Made by a program: the position numbers and the translations under genes. DNA of 64,000 nt, taken from contig NZ_CM001558.1 in NCBI RefSeq assembly GCF_000281895.1, positions 4,468,556 to 4,532,555 on the forward strand. Direction: 5' to 3'. This document shows positions 7,124 through 16,200 of this stretch, one piece after another. The notes below the pieces were generated by a model, which saw nothing but the letters and a program-made list of their open reading frames with translations, did not search any database and was not told where the DNA came from. The first letter of the stretch is position 1; every line of letters starts with the position of its first letter. This stretch comes from Pseudomonas fluorescens Q2-87. Lineage in GTDB: Bacteria; Pseudomonadota; Gammaproteobacteria; Pseudomonadales; Pseudomonadaceae.

Positions 7124-7480
7124 TTACTCTTCATCCCAAAAATTTCCGGGAGGCGCATACTCCCCACCCCGTAAGACAGCGCACCAGCCGTAACTTCTAT
7201 AAAACATCTCAAGATCAAGGATCTTGTAAACGCCTTCATTAATTTTCTGCAATGTAATCAAACCATTAGCGAAATGCGTATATCGACCGCCCGCCCCTGC
7301 AACGGCTCTTAACTCCAGCTCTCTACGATCCCATTCTGATACCACCCCCGATGACTCAGGAACAGTATCCGAAAACGAAATTTCAAATTCTTTTGAAACC
7401 TTGCAAAAGCAGGGTATTCGTTCCTGCCTGAGTAATTCATCCGTGATCATGTTTTCAGGGAAGTCGATATTTAATTTCAC
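7124..7480 (-). CDS. Hypothetical protein in the CDI-downstream run
   Basis: Encodes 118 residues from GTG 7480; an internal ATG is 10 codons later. The start overlaps the reconstructed stop of the split lipoprotein gene (TGA 7477-7479) in a GTGA arrangement, which supports GTG 7480 and translational coupling. The protein is cytoplasmic, moderately acidic, with segments such as VVSEWDRRELELRAVAGAGG and LRGGEYAPPGNFWDEE. No family is recognised. Size, low GC and position downstream of an orphan toxin/immunity module would suit an immunity protein, but nothing proves it. Confidence 0.55.
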   Translation of the reverse strand: MKLNIDFPENMITDELLRQERIPCFCKVSKEFEISFSDTVPESSGVVSEWDRRELELRAVAGAGGRYTHFANGLITLQKINEGVYKILDLEMFYRSYGWCAVLRGGEYAPPGNFWDEE

Positions 7481-7554
7481 TTAAGTGCACTCCGAGGAAC
7501 AACAACCTCACCTGAAAAATTTCTTTGAAAGGTACTGACGGGACTAAAATATTG
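7477..7554 (-). pseudogene. 3' part of a lipoprotein gene split by RAYT elements
   Basis: Minus-strand codons from 7554 down give QYFSPVSTFQRNFSGE then VVVPRSALK and a TGA stop at 7477. This is in frame with, and continues sensibly from, the broken lipoprotein gene at 9023-9202, with only the RAYT block between. The restored protein would be about 86 residues. Its stop overlaps the GTG of the next gene. Confidence 0.6.
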
Positions 7555-8235
7555 AAAAAGGGGACAGATTTATTTTCCCGACTCAGCTCTCGGCCGCCCC
7601 TGCCCTCGCTGCTCTATCCGCACACCAACAATACGCTCGACCTCATCTACGAAACGGCTTGTACCTGTCAGTTGTCCCCGCTGCAAAGCGTCACGAATCA
7701 ATCGAAGTTGATCAGTCGGAATGGCCTGGCGCACAAACTTCTCATACCGAAGCCGCCACTCCATTGAGGTATCACCCAAGGCCAAGAAGCACGGATCAGC
7801 ATCTAACCAGTCCCCACCAGCCTCATCATCTACCCGGCTTCGATAGCTTGACCACGCATAGTCTGCGACATCGGCGACCATGCGAGCGCGCACAGGATTC
7901 AATTCAATGTAACGGCTACAAGCGAGCAAATATGAATCCGACTGCACCACACTGGATTTGTAACGGCTTTCCCACAAGGTGCCTGAACGCCCTTCCAACC
8001 GATTGCGATAGCGCGTCGCGCGGGCAGCCAGCGCTTTCATTAAGCGCCCCAGTTCAGCGGTTGATTCCCCAGGGGCTAGCAACAAATGGACATGATTCGT
8101 CATCAGGCAATAGGCGTAGACCTTTACCCCGAATGCGTCTTTCAGCTCGCGCAGATCAGAGAGATAGCGCTGATAATCCTCTGCCACCGCGAACACCACC
8201 TGCCGGTTATGGCCGCGCTGCACTACGTGATGCGG
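7555..8235 (-). mobile_element. RAYT element unit 1, truncated
   Basis: Starts with the end sequence AAAAAGGGGACAGATTTATT (7555 on). It carries a transposase frame that breaks off at base 8235, where unit 2 begins with the same end sequence. The distal end (inverted AAATAAATCTGTCCCC) and the transposase N-terminus are missing, so this unit was cut by insertion of, or unequal exchange with, unit 2. Confidence 0.85.
7570..8223 (-). pseudogene. REP-associated tyrosine transposase, N-terminally truncated copy
   Basis: Nearly identical to the full copy at 8251-8952, but it lacks about the first 20 codons; the frame enters from the RAYT end sequence and the only possible start is an internal GTG (QRGHNRQ). 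The HUH motif (NHVHLL) and the later YIELNPVRARMV segment remain. The missing N-terminus begins the Y1-transposase fold, so the product is probably inactive. One difference from copy 2 near the C-terminus (SMEWRLRY instead of SMERRLRY) shows the copies have begun to diverge. Confidence 0.85.
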
Positions 8236-9023
8236 AAAAAGGGGACAGATTTATTTTCCCGACTCAGCTCTCGGCCGCCCCTGCCCTCGCTGCTCTATCC
8301 GCACACCAACAATACGCTCGACCTCATCTACGAAACGGCTTGTACCTGTCAGTTGTCCCCGCTGCAAAGCGTCACGAATCAATCGAAGTTGATCAGTCGG
8401 AATGGCCTGGCGCACAAACTTCTCATACCGAAGCCGCCGCTCCATTGAGGTATCACCCAAGGCCAAGAAGCACGGATCAGCATCTAACCAGTCCCCACCA
8501 GCCTCATCATCTACCCGGCTTCGATAGCTTGACCACGCATAGTCTGCGACATCGGCGACCATGCGAGCGCGCACAGGATTCAATTCAATGTAACGGCTAC
8601 AAGCGAGCAAATATGAATCCGACTGCACCACACTGGATTTGTAACGGCTTTCCCACAAGGTGCCTGAACGCCCTTCCAACCGATTGCGATAGCGCGTCGC
8701 GCGGGCAGCCAGCGCTTTCATTAAGCGCCCCAGTTCAGCGGTTGATTCCCCAGGGGCTAGCAACAAATGGACATGATTCGTCATCAGGCAATAGGCGTAG
8801 ACCTTTACCCCGAATGCGTCTTTCAGCTCGCGCAGATCAGAGAGATAGCGCTGATAATCCTCTGCCACCGCGAACACCACCTGCCGGTTATGGCCGCGCT
8901 GCACTACGTGATGCGGGTAATTCGGTAAAACAATACGTCCCATTCTGGGCATATAGGGTTCCTCCATCCGTGGAAGCTTTCAGCGTAGCAGAGGATTTAA
9001 AAATAAATCTGTCCCCTTTTTTT
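8236..9023 (-). mobile_element. RAYT element unit 2, complete
   Basis: About 787 bases bounded by AAAAAGGGGACAGATTTATT at 8236 and its inverse (AAAATAAATCTGTCCCC plus a T run) at 9000-9023. It sits head-to-tail behind unit 1. Together the two units interrupt the lipoprotein gene. Confidence 0.85.
8251..8952 (-). CDS. REP-associated tyrosine transposase (Y1/IS200-like)
   Basis: Encodes 233 residues from ATG 8952, preceded by GGAGGAACCCTAT, a strong ribosome binding site. Family features: MPRMGRIVLPNYPHHVVQRG at the N-terminus, the HUH metal motif NHVHLL near residue 63, the GTLWESRYKSSVV block, and YIELNPVRARMV. These are the hallmarks of RAYTs, single-strand transposases related to IS200/IS605. 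The element ends here are GGGGACAGATTT palindromic sequences, unlike the two chromosomal REP families in this window, so this RAYT probably moves its own element and not those REPs (inference). Confidence 0.93.
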   Translation of the reverse strand: MPRMGRIVLPNYPHHVVQRGHNRQVVFAVAEDYQRYLSDLRELKDAFGVKVYAYCLMTNHVHLLLAPGESTAELGRLMKALAARATRYRNRLEGRSGTLWESRYKSSVVQSDSYLLACSRYIELNPVRARMVADVADYAWSSYRSRVDDEAGGDWLDADPCFLALGDTSMERRLRYEKFVRQAIPTDQLRLIRDALQRGQLTGTSRFVDEVERIVGVRIEQRGQGRPRAESGK

Positions 9024-9202
9024 GGGAGCGTGCCGCCCGACGCTTTCATGATGACCTTGACATGCTTGCCGTCGCTTGACACCTTGTTCTGCTGGAGCTG
9101 GATACCGTTGTTAAGCAAGGTGGGAGAAGAGTCTCGGACGTTGGATTTGCAGGCTGGCAATGTCAGGATAAAGGTCAGCAACAGTAGGATAGTTTTCTTC
9201 AT
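9023..9202 (-). pseudogene. 5' part of a small lipoprotein gene split by RAYT elements
   Basis: From ATG 9202 (GGAG six bases upstream) the frame encodes MKKTILLLLTFILTLPACKS, a lipoprotein signal with a likely lipobox LPAC and Cys18. It runs 60 residues to GGTLP at 9023. There it runs into the RAYT terminal sequence and would read through into nonsense. The downstream part lies at 7477-7554. Function is unknown; its place after an orphan CDI immunity gene is suggestive only. Confidence 0.7.
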
Positions 9203-9415
9203 AAATGCTCCGACCACTTCATTCATACTCTAACTTTGCCAACAAATCAAAGCTGAAAATTATACAATCAACCCTCGTCACGCAACTGAGTGACAAACCT
9301 AGCAGAGCAAAATTGCACCCTCGAAAATAACTGTTTTATTTTTAGCCCTGCAGACTCAAAAACCGATCCATTCCTTTTCTATAAAAGCCGATTTTTTTAT
9401 AGAGCTAACACCACC

Positions 9416-9679
9416 CTACTGATCATCCAACCCACAAAAAACAACAAATTCTGATATCGGCATTTCTACGCTACTCTCTTCGCCCGAGTCGAGAATATCT
9501 TGAACAACCACAATTCCTTTTAAAAAATCAAATTCAACCTCAAAGCAATTAAATTCACATTGCCTGAATAAAACCTTATCGGATTCAGCTCTTTGTCGAA
9601 GAGCTTCCCTTAACACCGTACGAACGTGATCACTCAACTCTTGCGCAACAAACCGCTCAATCAAACTATTAAGCTCCAT
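9416..9679 (-). CDS. Candidate immunity protein for the orphan CdiA C-terminus
   Basis: Encodes 87 residues from ATG 9679 (AGGGGG just upstream). A GTG at 9691 would overlap the toxin stop (GTGA) and is a possible alternative. The protein is acidic and cytoplasmic, opening MELNSLIERFVAQELSDHVR and ending VVFCGLDDQ. There is no recognised family. It lies directly behind the orphan toxin module, is AT-rich and of CdiI size, the usual position of a cognate immunity gene. Function is inferred from this arrangement. Confidence 0.65.
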   Translation of the reverse strand: MELNSLIERFVAQELSDHVRTVLREALRQRAESDKVLFRQCEFNCFEVEFDFLKGIVVVQDILDSGEESSVEMPISEFVVFCGLDDQ

Positions 9680-9687
9680 ATTCCCCC

Positions 9688-10735
9688 TCACTTTGGGAAA
9701 GCCGTATTAATAATCCCATTCCGGACATTAATCTTAATATTTGTGGTCGCCACTCCCATTTCATTAGTACCGATCACTCTCCCTAAATCGTACTCAACAA
9801 TGAATCCGCCTGGCCCGTTAGGAGTTACCTTTCCATATCTCAACGCTCTATCGACATAGCTTGAAACGTCTCGCAAGGAGGTTCCTTCTGCAAACTTGCT
9901 TACGCCAACGAAGCCAGAATCCGCTCCATGACGGTAAAATACGTGTTCGATGCCGGTCATTAAGCCTCCTTTTTTATAAGTGCTTACTCCCCAAGACGCA
10001 TCTATTTGCCGAGGTCCAGGCAAAGCCTTGATCGTATCGTCAACGGTCCCGGCTACCTCGTCCAGCGCAACTCTGCCTTGCGTACCCACGCTGAATATCG
10101 AACTACCCAGCCCCCATGCATTCAATAGGCTTTGGGCTCCCCACATGACCCGCTCGGTATTACTGGCAATTTCCCCAGTAACGGGGTTCTCACCACCCGC
10201 CGCCATGTAGCCCTGGCACCCTATACCAACCAAACCAGCCCCGCCACAGCCCGCCGAGAACAGCTCGTTGGAAAGCCCCTTGAGTTGCCCCGTCGCAGTT
10301 GCTTTAGCCAGATCGCTTCTCGCCTTCCCTTCCGTCGCCTGTTCGAACGAGGCAGATTGCAAAATCCACTCCTCCCCCTGACTCGTCGTGATCGACTTGT
10401 CGGTAGCGACGCAGTAGCCATTTGGCGAAGTAGCGCAGGAGACCACGTCCCCGGGATTGGTCGTCCACACATAAGCACGTGTGAAGTCACCATCCTCTGC
10501 GATTGGTTCTTCCTTGAGCACGCTGGCATCTTTGACAATCAGCGCCGCAATGTCATCAGACAGTCCTTGGCAATCCTTTGACGTAGAGCCTTGGCACGAC
10601 TTGTCATATTCTTTCTGCAGCGCCGTCAGCGAGAGCTTTTCTATATCGCTCAGATGATTGTTCTCGACAGCATTTTTCGCCGTCCCAGCACCCACCGCAG
10701 CGTTAAATGCATCGCCCCCAGTGAGCGCACCGGAT
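9688..10735 (-). pseudogene. Orphan CdiA C-terminal toxin module (VENN type)
   Basis: An open frame without its own proper start. It enters from the RAYT end at 10736 reading SGALTGGDAFNAAVGAGTAK then NAVENNHLSD. This is the tail of the pre-toxin region plus the VENN delimiter (PF04829) that precedes CdiA toxins. About 330 residues follow. The last 90 (from GIEHVFYRHG, through YVDRALRYGKV, to INTAFPK) form the variable toxin domain. The His/Arg/Tyr pattern suggests a BECR-fold nuclease, but that is inference. Without secretion and TPS domains it can act only after recombination into a full cdiA. Confidence 0.8.
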
Positions 10736-11525
10736 AAAAAAGGGGACAGATTTATTTTCCCGACTCTGCCCTCGGCCGCCCCTGCCCTCGCTGCTCTACC
10801 CGCACACCAACAATCCGCTCGACCTCATCTACGAAACGGCTTGTACCCGTCAGTTGACCTCGCTGCAAAGCGTCGCGGATCAATCGAAGCTGCTCAGTCG
10901 GAATGGCCTGACGCACAAATTCCTCATACCGAAGCCGCCGCTCCATTGAAGTATCACCCAAGGCCAAGAAGCACGGATCAGCATCTAACCAGTCCCCACC
11001 AGCCTCATCACCTACCCGGCTTCGATAGCTTGACCATGCATAGTCTGCGACATCGGCGACCATGCGAGCGCGCACAGGATTCAATTCAATGTAACGGCTA
11101 CAAGCGAGCAAATATGAATCCGACTGCACCACACTGGATTTGTAACGGCTTTCCCACAAGGTGCCTGAACGCCCTTCCAACCGATTGCGATAGCGCGTCG
11201 CGCGGGCAGCCAGCGCTTTCATTAAGCGCCCCAGTTCAGCGGTTGATTCCCCAGGGGCTAGCAACAAATGGACATGATTCGTCATCAGGCAGTAGGCGTA
11301 GACCTTCACCCCGAATGCATCTTTTAGCTCGCGCAGATCAGAGAGATAGCGCTGATAATCCTCTGCTACCGCAAACACTACTTGCCGGTTATGGCCCCGC
11401 TGCACTACGTGATGCGGGTAATTCGGTAAAACAATACGTCCCACTCTGGGCATAAAGGGTTCCTCCATCCGTGGAAGCTTTCAGCTTAGCAGAGGATTTA
11501 AAAATAAATCTGTCCCCTTTTTTTT
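10736..11525 (-). mobile_element. RAYT element unit 3, complete
   Basis: Bounded by AAAAAAGGGGACAGATTTAT at 10736 and the inverse AAAATAAATCTGTCCCC plus a T run ending about 11525. It separates the orphan toxin module from a truncated IS4-type transposase whose last codons it has replaced. It is several percent diverged from units 1 and 2, which are nearly identical to each other, so it is the older or separately acquired copy. Confidence 0.85.
10752..11453 (-). CDS. REP-associated tyrosine transposase, third copy
   Basis: Encodes 233 residues from ATG 11453 with GGAGGAACCCTTT upstream. It has the same domains and motifs as the copy at 8251-8952 (NHVHLL, YIELNPVRARMV), with a few substitutions (RYEEFVRQ instead of RYEKFVRQ, VGDEAGG instead of VDDEAGG). 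The frame is intact, so this copy may be active. Confidence 0.93.
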   Translation of the reverse strand: MPRVGRIVLPNYPHHVVQRGHNRQVVFAVAEDYQRYLSDLRELKDAFGVKVYAYCLMTNHVHLLLAPGESTAELGRLMKALAARATRYRNRLEGRSGTLWESRYKSSVVQSDSYLLACSRYIELNPVRARMVADVADYAWSSYRSRVGDEAGGDWLDADPCFLALGDTSMERRLRYEEFVRQAIPTEQLRLIRDALQRGQLTGTSRFVDEVERIVGVRVEQRGQGRPRAESGK

Positions 11526-12786
11526 CGTTCCCAACGCGTCTTTGTGCGATCAACTTCAGCAAATGTGCCATACCAGCCTCTTCTTCAGAACTCCCATATT
11601 GTCGCAACGCCAACCACAGCTGAAGGCTGTGTTTGAAGCTCAGCTCACGAGGTAAGCAGTCTGCTAAAAGGGCCGATTGTGCCATGAGCATTCGGATCAG
11701 ATTGTGTGCCAGCAGGTAGACCCAGAGTTCCTTGACCGCCATGCCCGGGGTTTTGCAGCTTAGCTTTCCAAGTCCTAGGGTGGACTTGAGATTGCGCAAA
11801 TCCAACTCGACATGCCATCGCCCTTTGTAGAGCGATTTAAGGGCTGTTTTCGGTGTTTGCTTCGGACAATGCAGCGTGGTCACCAACGTCTTTCCGCCAG
11901 CCTTCAGCTCTCGTACTGTCAGTCTTTCAGGTGCCTGTTCGTAATGCGCTTGGCTCATCCAAGGCGGTCTGCGCTCAGGCTTTTTCAACTCGATCAGATG
12001 ATCTTCCGAACCGAGACTTTGTCCCTGACGAAAGTCCGTGCTGCGCCGCCGAGCGCCGTATTGTTCGAACACTCCATCCACACCTCTACGCTGCAACTCG
12101 CACAACAGAAAATAGGTGGCGTAGTAAGCGTCGCCCAGCAGAATGTCGCCTGTGTTCAGCGTGTCGAGCATCGATCTGAGCAATGTCTGCTCATCGCCGC
12201 CCTTGCCTCGAAAACGCCCAAGGGCAGCATCTAAAACGGCACCACTGGACAGGCAAACGATACCCACCACTCGACAAAGCGGAAAACCAAGACCGACTTT
12301 CTGACCCCGAGATTGCGGATAGGCCCCCTGATTGGCGGCGGTGTCTGGCATGGTGACCGTCGTACCGTCTACAAGGCGTACGGGCCGGCCCATCCAACGC
12401 CATGACGACGGTGCTTGATCACTTATTGCAGAGCCGGTGTGCCGAACCAACGTGGATACCATCTCTACGGGCAGGCGCTTTCTGGCCTTACAGTAGGCGC
12501 CCGTATGGGCGCTATTGGGTCTCATGCCACTACAAGACCGTTTGACGGCCAAGTCGTTGACGGCGTTCTGGCAGGAGCGATCGGCACTCATCGCTTGAGC
12601 TAAGAACATGGAGAGTGTTTCAGTCGGCGGAAACAGACGTTCCCGATGTTCTGGCAGGGCTGACTCGACGCGCTGTAACAGTTCGGGAGCGGTGAGAAGA
12701 TTGAAAAATGCATAGGCGTCGCAGTTCGAGGCGTGTCGGTGAAAACGTTGCTGTTGATGCTGAAGAATTTGCCGTCTACGATCCAT
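11526..12786 (-). pseudogene. IS4-family transposase, C-terminally truncated
   Basis: From ATG 12786 (MDRRRQILQHQQQRFHRHAS) the frame covers about 420 residues of an IS4-type DDE transposase. It has an N-terminal helical domain, the first catalytic region with VRLVDGTTVTMPDT, a central GDILLGDAYYATYFLL segment, and the YREK-like WHVELDLRNLKSTLGL block carrying the final Glu. The frame then reads RRVGNE and continues into RAYT end sequence. Related transposases carry a further basic tail, so the 3' end was lost when RAYT unit 3 inserted. No clear IS4 terminal inverted repeats could be identified. Confidence 0.85.
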
Positions 12787-12903
12787 TGGGGCTGTGTCCT
12801 TGGTTTGCTGGTGTGTGTTCGCAACTATCACCGTAGTCCAAGACCAGCCCCTCTTCATTTTTTGCTTTCAGTTCAAGCGTTTAGCCGCTAAGGAAGTGCC
12901 ATT

Positions 12904-12922
12904 CAAATCTGTCCCCTTTTTT
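12904..12922. repeat. Solo RAYT end sequence
   Basis: CAAATCTGTCCCCTTTTTT matches the right end of the RAYT elements (at 9000 and 11500) but has no RAYT next to it. It lies between the IS4-type transposase and the end of the cdiI gene. The IS4 gene is therefore bracketed by two RAYT ends. Confidence 0.7.
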
Positions 12923-12946
12923 CCTTTTGCACCGACTAATTATCGG

Positions 12947-13237
12947 CTATGGGCAGTACTCCACCGTATAATCACTCTCTAGTTCTTGTTGTATCGATTT
13001 GGCCAGTTGCATCCCTTCGGCTATGTGCCGAAGCTCTGCCTCAGGCGTGGTAAAACCAGAATCTGGCGGGTAGTCACTGTTGAACGTCGCCTGATACTCA
13101 CCGTCCCACTTACTGATTTTGGCCCTCAACTCTTGAGAAATCGGCAGATCTTCAATATCAATGTGCCCCATTCTATCCGGATCTGGGCAGAATATCGGCC
13201 CAGCCAAATACTCACTTGTTAGTCTTAACCTGATCAT
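12947..13237 (-). CDS. cdiI: CdiI-type immunity protein for the full-length CdiA
   Basis: Encodes 96 residues from ATG 13237, which overlaps the cdiA stop in an ATGA arrangement (TGA 13234-13236), showing tight coupling. The protein is acidic and cytoplasmic, with GHIDIEDLPISQELRAKISK and a YPPDSGF segment. It has no signal peptide. Position, size, low GC and overlap identify it as the cognate immunity protein, which would bind and block the CdiA C-terminal toxin inside the producing cell. The gene is intact. The specific inhibitory mechanism is unknown. Confidence 0.85.
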   Translation of the reverse strand: MIRLRLTSEYLAGPIFCPDPDRMGHIDIEDLPISQELRAKISKWDGEYQATFNSDYPPDSGFTTPEAELRHIAEGMQLAKSIQQELESDYTVEYCP

Positions 13238-16200
13238 GGCAATGGCTTCCAAGAGCTGACCGGATTAGCTCGAACCACGAAGCCGTTTGAGCCAACCCCA
13301 ACAGCAATATTTTGTTCAACACCATTGTAAGTGATGCGATAAACGTTAGCCGAACCATTGGTCCCGACAACTTTTCCACGCTCAAGAGCATTCATCACAA
13401 CATTTGGAATGTCATCCCGGGAGATCCCTTTATTGATAAAGTCGACCTCGTGTCGCTTGTAGATGTGTTGCAACCCGGCGGCATCAGTACCATTTTCCAG
13501 CCAGACGGTTCGGCCGTCTGGCAGTCTACGGATATCAACCACATTTTCTGGTGTGATCTTAGTGCCTACAGGCAAGCCCGAGATCAATTCGTCTCTTGTC
13601 AGAGTCGAACCTGACACTCCTTTTGCACCAGCAATACTATTTTCCGCCTCAACCAACCCGCTAAGATTACCCCCAGCCTTCGGAGTCAGTCCATTGCTAG
13701 TCTCAAGATAGAGCTTGCCGTCCGCCGCCAAAACCTCCGTATTTCCGGTCTTGGTGTTGATGACTCTGCGATAGCCGTCGGGCAAGCCGCCCGTCGTGTT
13801 GAACGCGGCCCCTGCTGAAGTACCTTCTCGGTAGCCTGTCGGCAGAGTGGCTTGTTCCGCAATACCACCATTCTTGCCCGTAGACGCTCCATTGCGAACA
13901 GCCTTGGCTTCTTGGAATTTATCAAGAGCCGCCTGAACCCTAGGAGAAACACCTCCTTCGCCAGCGCCAGGACCGCGTGCACCACCGGAGCCCGGTATCA
14001 CCAACGCAGCCAAGCTTGTTGCATTTTCCCATTGGTCAGTGACCTTCGCCAGGTTCGTCAAGTCATCCAATGCACGCTCGGTCAACGTATCCTTATATTG
14101 CGTGCAGGTCGGAGTTGTACATTTAAGATCCTGCAACGCAGTCAAGCCGCCCTGAATCGAGGTAAGCAAGGATTTAGCAAAAGCTCCGCTTACGGCCTTC
14201 TCAGACCAATCAGTAATTTCATTACTTCTTTGTTCGTACTTCCCTCCTACCCACGTGTTTTTCTGACAAGTCTCGTTAGTACCACAAGCGTTCATATCCC
14301 CGACGAAATCACTCATGTCGTGGTGGTTGAGGTTGTTGTACTGCGTCGCATTGCCAGCCACATACGAGCCGGTCTGCAAACTATTCGCATCGTCGCCAGC
14401 TACGGCGGCAGCGGCCACTACGCCTAGCAGTTGCGAGGCCATCAGCATCAGGTGGTCGCGATACTCCGGACTCATCTGAGCCGACATCCGCCGCAATTGG
14501 TTAGCGAACGTCTCGTTCACACCTGCCGCCATGGCACCGACAGCGAAGTCGCTGCCCGACGCTTCAGCGATCATGCCGCCTACCAACGCATGTAGGGCGA
14601 TCTTTTCCGGGCTGCCGGTCTTCAGGTCGAGGTTACCTACCTGATCGAAGGAGTATGCCGCCAGGGTGTTGTAGACCGTCGACTGCAGGATGCTCGCCAA
14701 CGTAACGTCCCGACCGAAAGCTTTGGCGATCGCAGCCGCAGATGCGTTGTTGATCAGTTGCTGACCCGCAAAATGGCTGACGGCTTCGATCGAACCTAAG
14801 TCAATTACCGTCTTGCCATTGACCTGCTTGGTCATGGTCATATTGCCAAGATACTTATCGGCCACACCGGCAGTAATGGTCGCGATAGCCGCGTCGGTAA
14901 GGCCGTCTTTGCTGACCACCGCTTTCAACCCGGCACCCAGGTCGCCCTTGTTGTTGATGGTCGCAACCGTGCCGGTAGTTGCCAGGCTGGCGGCGCCTGC
15001 CAGGGTTGCACCGCTCAGGCCAGCGCCAGCAGGGCCAAGCAGGACGGTCATCAGAATGGCAATTATCAGCTGAGCTGCCGGGCCCAGACCGGAGTTCGAG
15101 TACTTGAAGCTGGTATGGATCTCTTGTACCTGTCGCCAGTCAACACCGCCCTGTGCATCCAGTTCCTTGAGCCACGCTAGCTTCGGATCGGCCTTGACCA
15201 TCGCATCGATTGATTCGGTCACCGTCTGCTTGTTGATCTGCCGAACGTCCGCGTGGATTTTGCCCACCGCATTGATCATAAGGTCGCCTTGGGCCGTCAG
15301 TTCGCTCTGACGAAGGGTCTCGTCGGTACGACCTTTGCCCTTCATGGTGAACCAGACGGCACTGGACTTGCTTTTTTCATGACTCTCTTGACGCAGGTCC
15401 TTAACACCTTCAAATGTGATGTCGCCACCGCTGTCTATGATGAGGTCATTGCCGCTGTTGAGTTCCGCCGCTTGGTACCGCTGGTCTCCTCCACTCACCA
15501 GAGTCAGATCGCCCCCCGTAGTGATCTCGCTTCCGACATTGATGACCTTTGTAACCTCGTCGCGCTGTGTTTGCTTACTGCCCCAACTACCTTTTTTCTT
15601 CTTGTCATACAGCGAATAATCACTGTCCTGTGCAGCCAGCAGTTCAAGTTTGTCACCGGCTACCAGGTAGGCTTCGTCGCCAGCAGTGATGCGGGTCGAG
15701 ATCAGCGTCATGTCCTTGCCGGCATCGAGGGTAACGTCGCCACCCGCCGTCAAACTGCTACCAACCTGCTTGACGTGATCCTCTTGCGTCGTGAGTTTCT
15801 TGGATTTGGAATAGGAATGGGTTTCATCCGCTGCGGAACTCAGCAGAATGTTTTCGACGGCCGTCATACCGATGTCACGCTTGGCGTCAATCTGACTGCC
15901 AATTTCAGCAATGTCTCGACCCGCACGGATAGTCATGTCCCGACCGATGTCGAGCGAAGAACCGTATTGAATGATACTGGAGGTCTGCTTTCCGAGGTTT
16001 CCGCTGTTGCGCTGCTCAGCGGTGACGATACTCACATCTCGACCGGCATCGATGCGCGTGTCTCGCCCACTATCGAGCACACCACCATTGCTGATGAAAT
16101 CCCGCCCAGCATTGATACTCAGGTCATTTGCAGCCTCAATACGCGCGGCACTGTCGACGAACTCTCGATGCAGATGCGTGTTGTCACCAGTAGCGCCAAC

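Noticed and set aside
7659..9233. A 524-codon plus-strand frame containing an internal duplication
   Set aside because: The duplication is just the tandem RAYT units read on the wrong strand.
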